A DNA stretch of 64,000 bases from Mermis nigrescens. Taxonomy: Eukaryota; Nematoda; Enoplea; Mermithida; Mermithidae. The DNA lies in the NCBI GenBank assembly GCA_036768485.1, contig JAVLUZ010000583.1, forward strand, positions 679,627-743,626. The letters run 5' to 3'. Shown piece by piece: positions 33,968 through 45,275 of this stretch. Below the pieces are notes generated by a model. It was given only the letters and a program-made list of their open reading frames with translations. It did not search any database and was not told where the DNA came from. Positions within the stretch are counted from its first letter, which is position 1; each line of letters begins with the position of its first letter. Made by a program: the position numbers and the translations under genes.

Positions 33968-34819
33968 TTAAGTGTTCAATTTATCGTTTTTTCTCATTTG
34001 GTGTGTTTTGTGAATTAAAAATTTCGGAATGCAGTAAAACTTTTTGGGCTTGGTTCGCAATGTAGAATTTTTTTAAATTCTCGGTTATTTTTCATTTTAA
34101 GCCTTCAAAAATGAAAAATTTTAAGCAAAATTTTGAAATGTGGAAAAAATTTAGGGCTATGGTTTCAAATATGAATTGAATAGCTAGAAACAAATGAGGG
34201 TGTACAAGTATTTCACATGAACCAACATACGTGAGAGCAATGCAATTTCACTCTGACTTAAATTTGTTTTTATTAGGCACGTTTAAAACTCGCTCGACAG
34301 CCATGACGCGCATTCATCAAATTTGTAGGTATGCTAAATGGCTAAAATCGTAAGTTGAGTAATCATGAATATATTTCTTGGGAATAAAGGTGAAAGATTA
34401 GTCAGCAAAAGCGTCGAAATAACTCGGCATTTTTTCATTTTTCGCCGCGCTTTTGCCAATTTTTTTATTTATTTTGTAAAGTTTTTTGTGCTAAATCGAA
34501 TATGTTTTCAGATTTTTTTAACTATATTTATGATATGTTTGAATAAATAGACAAGCATGCAACAGCATTCATGCACTTGCAAAGAGATATGCCCGCGGAG
34601 GAAAGGGAGAGCGAGGTCTAGATTCTCAAAATTAAAAAAATGAGTTTCTGAGAAAGGTATAGCAAAATGAAAACGAAATATTGATTAAATCAAAAAGTTT
34701 TCAGTAAACGTGTTCAAGATTGACTATTGTGGATTAATATAGCATTTGCGTTTTTTACGCTGTGTGCATCTGTGGCATTTATCCTTGCACTAAATCACTC
34801 GAGTAAAATATGATAATCA

Positions 34820-35550
34820 ACGGTTTCTAGTAAATTTTAGGCTTCTATGAAAAGCATTTTCGATTTTCATTCATTTTCAGCCTTCTTTTTTCAATTTCTT
34901 AGAGAAATTTTCCATTTTTTCTTTATGGGGACTCCCAACTCTCCCCCACGTGCATGTATGAGCCTGACCAGACATGCAGGTGGAGGCTTTGGGGTTCTGA
35001 CTCTACATGCACAGCATGGTAAATTATAAAGCGCCTTTTTGGCGCCCAAAGATGGTAGGCAAGCGTGAAAAACATCGTTTTTCTGCGTTTCTTACAATGC
35101 TCTATCTTTCTGAAGCATTAAAACATAAAAAAATTTTAAAAAATTAAAAAGTCGATAAAATTGAACAAAATAGTCAAAGCATGAGTATGATGGTGCGAAG
35201 CGCCGAAAATTTGATACTTTTGAGCCATAAGAAAGCTAAAAGCGCTTGAAAAAGTAAAGCACATTTTCTACGAATTTTTTAGGAACTTTCGAAAAATCGC
35301 AGATTTTGGGGAAATGGAAAATTTTGTGGGGAAAATGAGGCAAAGTGAAGGCCCAAAATTGATAAAAAATGAAAGTTTTCCCTGAAAGTTCTCCAAATCG
35401 ACCTAAAACTGGCTAATAACGTCGTTTAAACTGTATTTTAGCGCTTATATTAGTTTTTGAGGACATTTTGACCGAAAAAAGCAGAATTTGCGAGTCCCCC
35501 AGACCGGCTGAACCCCACCCAGATCGGCCATGCTGTGAGCCTATGGTCCT
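34820..35550. repeat. Copy-2 block of family 1 and family 2 elements
   Basis: It is collinear with 11,735-12,466: a partial family 1 element, then family 2 (35,010-35,310, hairpin GGTGCGAAGCGCC at 35,192-35,204), then an inverted family 1 element. It differs from copy 1 by roughly 5-8% by eye. Confidence 0.6.
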
Positions 35551-35729
35551 GACCGGAAGTTAGATTTTAAGAGGTAAAAAGGTGGGCATAGAAGAAGTAT
35601 TTTCTGTTGATGAGTAATTCAATTCAGTTTAGTGTTATTTTAGCTTTACGAAGCTCTGGTTGCTATTAACCTCTAGAAAAATTAGTACAGAATGCGTAGT
35701 CTCTCATGAATTTATTCACGAACAACCAA

Positions 35730-36110
35730 TCACGAACAAGCGGGATATCGTTGAGAAAGGTAATCCGATTCGTCGCCTTTTTCGATGCGAGCCGCGATCA
35801 CCGCCTTGGCAACGCCGCACGTGTTTTTGCCGGCTTCGATTTTCACATAACCCTTTTGACCCCAGTCGGCCCCCCAGCTGTTGCGAATCGTGTAAGTGGG
35901 AACGCAGGTGCCGAAGTCGTAGCCCGTGATTAGCACGGCGTGGCTCAACTGGTCGTTGCAATGATACGGTCTTATGACCCCCGAGCCGTTGTAGAATTGC
36001 CAAGCCTCGCTGACGCCGACGAGGGCCAGGACGGGTCGTCCGTCCAACAGACGGGCCACGATCAGTTTCTCCTGGGGTCCGCTGATGTCGAGCGTTTCGG
36101 CGAAGGAGAG
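35730..36110 (-). CDS. A2 exon 4: catalytic-His/Asn half, Gly to Arg
   Basis: It is the same as A1 exon 4 except LLDGRPVLALVG for LLDGGPVLALVG. His and Asn motifs are kept. Confidence 0.9.
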   Translation of the reverse strand, partial: LSFAETLDISGPQEKLIVARLLDGRPVLALVGVSEAWQFYNGSGVIRPYHCNDQLSHAVLITGYDFGTCVPTYTIRNSWGADWGQKGYVKIEAGKNTCGVAKAVIAARIEKGDESDYLSQRYPACS

Positions 36111-39100
36111 CTATGTAAATTTAGCTTATTTTCCCAATTATAAGAATTATGGCCGGGGCCATATTTCTATCTATTAATTTAATGTTTTTTCATTATTATA
36201 ATCTTTTATTTTTATTTTTATTTTTATATTTTATTTGTTTATTTTCCATGTTTTTATATTTTTATATGCCTGATTTTTCAATTTTTCCACTTTTCCATAC
36301 TAAACCACCTACCCTCCCCTTGGCCGTAAAGACTTTCATTGAAAGATTGGATAATGGACGGAAAGATAGAAAACTGCATCTCTTTGGCACAATATTCTCA
36401 TTTTTTCCATAATTTTGCCTTAAGCACAACCCAAAAACGACACTTTTCACAGCCTTTTGAGAGATAAAGAATTTTGCCATAGAATTTCGAATTTGAATGG
36501 TCTCATTGGATAGAGCATGTTAAAAAAGATCGAAGAATGTGGTTTTGGCGAGCCAAATTAAGGGAATTTCCGAAATAAAAGCCATAAATGTTAAGTCCGC
36601 TCCACCCTTTGACGAATCTTGGATGCGGGCCTGTATAAGGCTGTATTGAGCTGTAGACCGCCACTTCTATGCCATAAAAATTTTTGTTAAAGGTAGAAGA
36701 ATGCAAAGAATGAAATTTAATTAAATTACACTTTAATTTAATGTTTTTTTAATCTGTCATAAAAAGCCCAAAATTATCGGCACTTTGCGGCACATTTGAA
36801 TTTTTCTTCGCCTGAATTATTTTTCCTTGTGGAAAACCCTTGTGGAAAATAACACTAATCGTAACTAATTATGCATAGATACGCAGCACAGTCGGTCTAG
36901 CTTGGTCGGTCAACGCGAGTTTTGCTTAAATGGCCTAAAAAAGTGAAAGAAATGATGAAATTGCATAAACAGTATAATTAATCTACAGTTTCTGATCCAT
37001 TTTAGCCACTTTTTGATAAGAATTTCCATCGGTTTTTGGCCTTGTGTTATATTCCCAGATAGTTTTCCATTCTGGTATCTAGAGTAGACCCCCACGTGTG
37101 CATGTCTGTTTGCATCGTCATCAAAAAAAATAAAAAGTTAATATCTTTTAATGACAAATCGTGCAATATTTGAATTGTAATAATTGTACTAATGACAGTA
37201 ATTGTTTAAAACAATATATAATCTGACCATGAAATGAGCGATAAATGCAGTATGTACAGAAACATCGAAAAATACACTTTCTTTTAGCTATTCCCAGAAC
37301 AGTTTTTGATGAGACTAAATCAGAGGTCTAAGAATAATTTATTGTTTTGAAGGCCACCGGATGTGAACCTGAACTTTAAACTACTTGATATACTTTTGAT
37401 CCTATATAATTAAAATTACGTCATTTTTAGAACAATATGTGTATTTTGCGGCATTGAGATTAGATGAGTGAAAGAATTCGACTTTTTTGATAGAAGTCAC
37501 CGTAAAATGTACCTAAAAATGAATAATAAATACTATAATTGAGGGTTCAAACATTGTTGTTAGTAACCTTTTTATTCGAAAAATGTATTTTTTATCCATT
37601 TCTCCATATTTTTCCTCTTATTGTAAAAAGATTTTTTTAAATTTCTCTTTTGCGAATCAATATCATAAAGGCTCAACGTAGTCGGTCATTGGTCCTATTA
37701 CTTGAGTTCTTTTCTATCATATTTTTTCTTTTTAGTCGATATCCAAAAAATGTTCATAGCCTAAACTGCACGCTTAGTCAAGAAAAAGTTCACGGATCGC
37801 CTTGTCTTAGCTTTCTAAAAATACAGCTAATAGCTAATTCTGCTCTATAAATTAATGAAGCATGATGGATCGATTAAATTATAGATTATCAAAAGAAGAG
37901 ATAAAAATTGAAAATTACTGGATCACCAAAAATTATCAAATAATTTAAAAAATATTAAGTAATTATAATTATAAAAAATAATGCAACGCTTCTAAATTTT
38001 TATTCCTCGAGCTTACCGATATCGGTTCAGACGAGCAATCATTCAGTCGTGAGCTAAAGCATGACTGATTGCGAGCCACGTAAGGATAGCATTTTTCGTA
38101 AGGCAAAGAGCAAGTGGTGGCGCCCTGCTGGTCGCAATTGACGAATTTCTTCAAAATATTTATCGGCCTTCCTCCGCCGCACTTGTAAGCGTCTGGTTCG
38201 GCGAAACAGTCGGCCAGATATTGGGCTGAGAAAAGAAACGGAGTCTGCACCCCGCTTTTGGTCTCTATTCTCTTCTGAGCCGCCAATAAATCGCTGGTGG
38301 CTATAGCGTAGCACGAGCCGCATCCTTTCTGATCCCTTACCGGCGGCAAAACGTCCTTTGACGTCCATTGTAAGCTTTTGCAACGCGATTCTACATGAAA
38401 ATCACTCGGGAGCTTTTTTTGGCCAAAATTACTTCAGAAATTGATATAAATGCTAAATTAGCGCAAAATTACGTTTATCCACAGTGTCACGTCATATTCA
38501 AGCACTTTTACATAAAACGTATAACTTTCATTCGCTTTTGGTTATTTTTTGTCTTTTTTTTATTTAAACCCCCTAAACCTTACGTGCGTATTTGGCAGAA
38601 TACACTGCTTCAAATAACTGATTGTTAACACCCCTCTAGAGGAAATGCTACTGACTCTCGGAATTTTCAATCTGTTAAAAAAAACCGGATTAATTGAGAT
38701 GTTTCAAGCGTTTTTTAGTAATTTTTTAAGAGTATCAACGTTTTCTCAACGTTGCACATTAAATAGTAGTTTTTTGACCATATTTCGTTTTACACTATTC
38801 GATTTTTTCTGAATCTTTTAAAAATTGTTTGCTCTAAAGAAGAGCATTTTCAAAAGGTCATAAATATTTTTGACAAGTACTTATCGTTTAAGCTTAAAAA
38901 GACATTTCGAGGGACAAACCTCCTCCAAGACCTCCTATGCTGTACTGGTATAATAATAACGAAATCGCAATATGCTTATGACGAAAAATAGAGCAGATGA
39001 TCAGTAGGTACAAAATAGAGATTATGTGTTTATTTGGGTTGGCTTGGAAATTTATTCAGATTTGCACTTTATAAAAAAATTTTGGTATAACATTCTAAAA

Positions 39101-42100
39101 ATTTCAAACATTATTTTTATGAATTATCACGTATCAGAGAGGATTCTTACCTAGAATTATTGAACAAAGAACGCCGAAAATCATTGTATCTCTTATGTGG
39201 ATACTTGTCGCTCTCTTTGGTCTTTTTTGGTATTTTGTGCAAAATTCGAACAATTGCTTCGAGACGGGAATGAAAATAAGAGAAATTTGCGATTCAAAAA
39301 TCATCCGAAATTCGTAGAAAAGTTTGTTTGCCGTTTTTAAGCGTTTGCCGAAAAATTGTGTTTTTTGACACGTGTAAAGAATATACTTATATTTTATGAA
39401 ATTACTCGTTTTTATGCTTATTTTATAATTCGCGCAACTTTCGCCATTCTCTGACTCACAACAGTTTTTCATCTAAAAACTATCAGCAAACTCAATTTAA
39501 TATCTAAATGTCATGTGTTCGCAAATTCCTTTCTAAATAATTAGCGACCACCTGTAACGACCTGCTTTCTGGTCCTAAAAGTAAACTATGATCCTGAAAA
39601 GTTATTCCGCTTTTTACTTCATTTGCGTCATTCAACCGCCTGACTTCGCCAACACAATTTTCCTAAATTCCGTAATATTCTTATATACTTAATATACTTC
39701 TAATAAGTTAATCGTTAGTCGTTGTTCGGACGTGCCGTTGTGCGCCTCGCGCTCATAACCTTGTCCACCATATTATACCATTATTACATATACTTATTAA
39801 AAATACATATTACTGCATTCTACCACATAACTGCCAACTTTGAACGCGCGCCCACCTTTTTTGAGCCCGAATCTCCTCCAGAATTCCCACGCTATGCATG
39901 TCTTTTTACCTGCATAAGAAAAGTATCTAAAGCGACTAGCTTCGTTAGCCGCCGGAGCAATGGCGCCAGTACTTAAGCGTTTAAAAATGTCGAATGGCAA
40001 ATCGGCGAATTTAGTGACGTCGAACGTCGCGTCGAAGGGCGAAATTTGATTTTTCGCCAATTCACTGATTTTCGCTTTATTTTGCGCGTAAGCCGTTGAA
40101 GCGTCGATTTCTTCACCAGGTCCCATATATTGCCTACCGAACTTTAGCTTGAAATCATTAAATTCCAACGATACGTCCGGAATCGGTAAGAATTTATCAA
40201 AAATACCCAGTGGATAATTAGCCCTGGGAAGGGGTACGTCTGGCAGAGCTGTAAAATAAAGCAAAGGGTCGTCTGTGAAAGAAGCCTGAAAAATAGCATA
40301 GTGGATCAGAGCTCTAGGCTTAGGTGATTTTGGAAGGAGGACGCCGCCTGTCATAAAATTGGTCCGATAAGAGATACGAACGTAAGTGCATTTGATTGAA
40401 CGACTGGTTGACCTCAGCGTCGGTTTGTTTACCTTTCTTTCGTTACCGTAAACTAGTCAACTAGCGATTCAAATTTTGGATCACTAAGTCTGCGAATTTG
40501 ATTTTTTGTGGAATAATTTTTAATTTTTCGAACTCGTAGTTAAATTTCGAGTCGGTACATATGCAATTTTACATGATTTATTCTAGCTCTAGATTTACAA
40601 AATGCCTGTAAAATTAATTCCCTATTGTGGTTCCAACATATACGTTTCTAGGTTATTTCTTCCAACAATGATCATTCAAGACTCTTGATCCTCACTTCTT
40701 GTTTAGGCTTAGTGAGTGCGGAAAAAAGTATTCAAGATTGGCTACCTGTTCGTTTTTCACTTATACTTAAAGATGAACAAATAATAGAACAATACAGTTT
40801 GTAAGATCATCTGGGTCGCTTGCACCTTATAGCTATATTCTGCTAACCATCAATTGAAATTAAATCGCTGTATTCTGAATTCTTTTTCACACTCACTAAG
40901 CCTAAACAAGAAGTAAGAATAAAGCACCTTGAAATATCATTGTTGAAAGAAACGAGCTAGAATCGTAGATTTCGGATGCTCAAAAGAAAAATAACCCTAA
41001 AGGCATCTTTCAGTCTAAAACTAAAATAAATTACAAAATGAAATTTAAGGACGAGTTCGAAAGTTTAAAAATTATTTCGCAAAAAAGTGAACTCGCATAC
41101 TTAGTAATTCAAAGTTTGAACTGCCAGTTGACTAATCTACGGTAACGAAGGAAAGTTAAACAAACCGACGCTGAGGTCAACCAATCGTCAAATTAAATGC
41201 ATTTGCGTTCGTCTCTTTCTCTCTCTCTTCTGTTCTCATCGAACTAATTTTATGATAGGCGGGGTGGCCCCCCTTCCCCAAAATCAAGCTCCCCGCTTTA
41301 AACAAATGTATCTGAGACGATGTTTCACAATTCATTTTAGCAATAAATTAGTAATTAGTAATTAATACTTACTTGAAAGAAGATTAATTAATAGTTAGTA
41401 ATTCACGTTTCCATTCCACGAATAATGAATATTGTTTATTCGTTTTTGTTATTAGTGTTATATTTACTAACACTATATATAAATAAATCACAGATGAATT
41501 CCGACTTTTTCGGTTTTATTCTCAGATAACCTTTTTTCCAGATAAGAAACAAAACATTCCCGAATTACATCCCACATAAAGAATTTACTTGCATTTTCAT
41601 TCATGCTCATGAGCGACCTACTCCCGCATAAATTGAAAGTGTCAATCTAGCGAGATAATGCAAGACTTCTATTCTATTCAATGAGTAGCTGAACTATCCG
41701 ATTAGCTCAGCCGACTTTAGTATACTTACATAGCTAGAAATTCCGTCCCTCCTTTTGCTGCGAAATGTGGGAATTTTCGGTTGAAAGAATCTCCAAAATT
41801 CGAGAACTTTTGTTGACGGTAGTATGAGGCCTTTGTTTTTTTAATTTTTGACTTTTTTTAAATGTAAATTATGATAATTTTTGTGAGAAATATGATTATA
41901 ATTACTTTCGGAATTTAACGAATTTGGGCAATTTACGATTAAGTGAGAACTGCTGGAAATTTTATGATTAGTCAAAAAGCAACCAATGAGAAATTGCATA
42001 GCCATCCTAAAGACAAGGATGAGCTATACGTTTATGACATTATTTTCTAATGCATTTGGTTCTACAGCCTAATAGAGATATAGGAGCTGATTTGAACTTC

Positions 42101-42994
42101 AATTGAGCTGAAACGCTATAATTTAGAGGCGTCATTTTAATTTCGCTCTTTGACAAAATCTCGCCTTTTTATAATTTCCCTAACTTATTTTTAGTGACAC
42201 TTCAAGCTTTCCCGATTTGCATGTTTTCGGCAGAATGTTCACCTTGTTTTTATATAATCTTTTAACGTACAAAGAAAGCTATTTGGCCGCTAATACTACA
42301 AAAATTGTATCTTTAAATGATAGTTTGAACGAAAACGTGACCAATCTGATTAAACTTATTAGTAATTCTGCTTTTTCATTAGTAAAGTAATAATATATAT
42401 GACAAACTAATACCCATTTGAAGTCGCCAAATAAATGCACCAGTGTCCCTCGGTACCTATCGATACCGTTTAAGGGCAACAAATATATGAAGTATAAAGT
42501 AGTAATAACGTAATAAAGTATAAAGTAAAGCAAAGCAAACTACGAAGTAAAATAATTTACGCCTTATAAAATAAAGTAACTTTTTTGCTACACAACAGTA
42601 ACTAAAGAATAACGGAATGCGCTTCAAGGGATAACCGATCAAACGTGGGTGTGCGGAGTTTAGAACCTTTCTTGGATTTTTGTCCCATCCAGACCCCATC
42701 CGAATTTAACGAATGCCCAGATATGGTATGGGTACTGGTACAATAAATACGGAAAATAATGTACATGCCTGGAAAGTTGGACAATATTGCATTCCATTCG
42801 CATTCGTTGAAATCAGAGTAAGATCGGCCAGCGTTTCCACTACCAGACCCTGATCTGTTATATGTTCCAGCGGCTAGTGGTCCTCCGATGTTATTTGCAA
42901 AAGACGTTTTATCTCGTTTTGTTCTTATAGAACATTCTACTGACGACATCAAAGTATAAGCAATGATGAGCACCCAACAACGAAAAGATGCCAT
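35730..42994 (-). CDS. Papain-family cysteine protease A2, complete, 4 exons
   Basis: Exons (- strand): 42994-42769, 40248-39910, 38390-38017, 36110-35730, giving 439 residues in the same phases as A1. Cys215, His370 and Asn390 are kept. It is nearly identical to A1, introns included. Visible differences are Gln20 to Glu near the signal peptide cleavage site, and Gly338 to Arg in the GPV motif of the catalytic domain. The exon 1 donor is GC(ATGT) instead of GC(AAGT), and the exon 2 donor is GTAAAA instead of GTAAAC. The Gly to Arg change falls in a position usually Gly in papain-family enzymes and could weaken the enzyme (inference). The same foldback element lies in intron 1. Confidence 0.85.
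36288..37108. repeat. Copy-2 family 5 and family 1 elements in A2 intron 3
   Basis: The family 5 element is at about 36,288-36,637 and the family 1 element at about 36,881-37,108, both nearly identical to copy 1. Confidence 0.5.
38017..38390 (-). CDS. A2 exon 3: catalytic-Cys half
   Basis: The protein is identical to A1 exon 3 (DQKGCGSCYAIATSD), with the same acceptor TTTTCATGTAG and donor GTAAGC. Confidence 0.9.
39910..40248 (-). CDS. A2 exon 2: I29-type propeptide
   Basis: The coding sequence is identical to A1 exon 2 as far as I can compare. The acceptor is TTTATTTTACAG and the donor GTAAAA. Confidence 0.85.
40322..41290. repeat. Foldback element in A2 intron 1
   Basis: It is the same long inverted repeat as 17,241-18,207. 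The left arm (about 40,490-40,670) has clustered differences from copy 1, while the loop and right arm are almost unchanged. Confidence 0.78.
42769..42994 (-). CDS. A2 exon 1: signal peptide and N-terminal segment
   Basis: It is the same as A1 exon 1 except for SSVEC in place of SSVQC. An in-frame upstream extension seen in copy 1 is absent, which supports the MASF start. The donor is CCAG|GCATGT. Confidence 0.68.
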
Positions 42995-43926
42995 TTCGCA
43001 ACTAAGAAGTGATAAAGGTATACATGAAAAAATTTAATATTTTGGATGAGAGGTTTTCAGTGTCGACATTTAAAGGTTGGGAGAGTAAATGGCCTTCTGT
43101 CTCTAAATAAAAAATGAGTTGAAAGAGAAAGTGTTTGCTAAAAGTCTAGACGGAGTTTAAAAATCTTAATCTCGGAGATCCCTATCATTTCGTTTGCATG
43201 TATGAGTATAAGTATTCATAACAAGTTAAAATTTCAAATTAGGACAGTTGGTTATTTTTAGGGAGGAAGAAGCAGATCTGCAAATATGATTTTCCGAAAA
43301 CAAACAAAGAAAGTATTACATTTTTGAATACGAATAAGTTTTAAAATCGCAAATTAAAAACACTATTTTTGCTTACCATAGAAACAGGGTAAATGATTCT
43401 AGCTTTTTTTGGAGGAAGGCGGCTGGGTATAAGGCGTCAATCCTTGAACCCCTATCGGTGCATATGGCCAGAAATTAAGATTCAATAAAGTTGCCGAAAA
43501 TAAGAAATTTTCCACAAAATGATTCAACTGCGGTTACTGTAAAACATCTGTCACATTTTTACAAAGCACAGTCACGATCGTACATAAACAGCGACCTCAC
43601 GACCATGTTTGGTCAATTTAATTCTGGAGATCTATCGAATTTTAAGAGTCTTTTAAATTTTGAAAGGGGTTCCAGACCCCCATGCCCATGTTTGGTGACG
43701 ATCTTCTTCATAAATCACTTTTTAATTCAAAATAATATTCAAACATGATAAATTTGTTCAGTAATTTTCAGTTATTCCACTCGTTCACACTGTTATCAAT
43801 TATCCTAGAATGATTTTATATTTTATTCAAAATAACTTACGTCTAATTCGCGTAGCAAACATTCATACAGATTCAGAAATCCTTAATCTCTAAGAGACTA
43901 GGATATCAAGAAAATTCATTAATTTT

Positions 43927-45217
43927 GTCAGCGCGATTGACTCAATTTGTATATAAGTACTGATTAATATAACAATTAATTATTGATAAATTGAATTAAT
44001 TATTTTGAACGCTTCAGGTTCAAAGTGAAATGATATTGCGTATAATTTTACCGTTACGTACCTATTCACTTTCATTTTATATATGTATAACAATTGTATT
44101 ATATGTATCGCTATTTCGCCGAAAAGCCAGATATGGTAATGTGTAGAAAGGCGGCAATTTGAAAGAAGATGGGAGCTAGTAACTATATATGCGTCACAGA
44201 CATAAAGACTCAAAAAACGGATTAAAACCGAATTCAAGACACAACAATAAAGTTGACTTAACCGACTTGAGAGTCAGACAGAGCGGCTGGAAACCCAGAC
44301 ATAAACCGAGCTTAAATCCGAGAAATACTTTCTATGTATTTCTGAAAGTTAATGAAAATCGCGTATCAATTAGCATAAACGATGCGCTAAACTATAAGAA
44401 AAGTTTAGCACGTAAGCATGCAATAAATCTCTTTAAATGCAGCGGTACGCTCTGTAACAAAATAGATACAAAATCGGTGAGACCAAAAGAAACGTAGAAA
44501 GTATGGCGTAAGCGGGAGGTTAAAAGAGGTCACAAGCACACCTGGGCATGGGGGTTTGGGGGGTATGCACCCCCAGAAACCAAAATACCCCCCCCTAGAA
44601 ATCAAAATACCCCCCTAGAATTCAATTTTTGAAAATGTTTTTCGTTTTTTCCACAATTTTTTGATGCCAATGGATAGTGCTTGATGAGAAACGTCGAAAA
44701 ATGATGTTTTTTCGCCATACCACCATTTTTAAGGCCATTTTTTGACTTTCAAAAATCTTGCACCCCAGACTTTTCTTGCTGCCCACGTATGGTCACAAAG
44801 ACAAAGTTAAGGTCAAAACAACAGACATAAAATACGTGTGAACCTTACGGAGAAGATATCAAAAAACTAAAGTAAGCAAAGTTGTTTTGCATCAACCCGC
44901 TAAGATTAAGCTCCAGCTTAATCCGATTACTTGCCAGACCGCAGGAATCCCGAAAACAATAAAAGTCGGATTAAAATCGCTAAATTGCTCAGTCCTTTCA
45001 TGCCCTTTCCGAAAAGTTCAAGCTTACAGAATTTTTATCCTTATATTCACACGGCCAGCAAAGGCTTGGGCGAAATTATACGTACCCGTATCGTCACTCG
45101 ATTCGTTTAACGACTAGTTGTAAGTAATTTATTTTAATAATAAAATATAAATCATAAATATTGTTGATTTAAGGCCTACAGCTACGCTACCTATTACCAA
45201 ATAGAATCGGTTGTGAC
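43927..45217. mobile_element. Insertion A in copy 2 (1.29 kb), possible transposon
   Basis: Copy 1 is continuous here (about 20,895). The inserted block begins GTCAGCGCGATTGACTC and ends CGGTTGTGAC, i.e. GTCA...TGAC at the tips, and is flanked by AATTT on both sides (possible target duplication). It contains a family 3 element (44,535-44,795) and an open frame of 102 codons (44,189-44,497) with no family I recognise. No transposase was seen. Confidence 0.6.
44535..44795 (-). repeat. Dispersed element family 3 inside insertion A
   Basis: It runs from CACACCTGGGCATGGGGG to TTGCTGCCCACGTATGG, in the same orientation as 31,444-31,708. Confidence 0.65.
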
Positions 45218-45275
45218 AATTTCTCCAAAACAATTTTAAACACTATTTTTATGCTTTCGTTAGTTGTAATCAAGT

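Noticed and set aside
44189..44497. 102-codon basic frame in insertion A as a gene
   Set aside because: No recognisable domain, a composition like degenerate repeats, no splice or promoter support, and it runs up to a repeat boundary.
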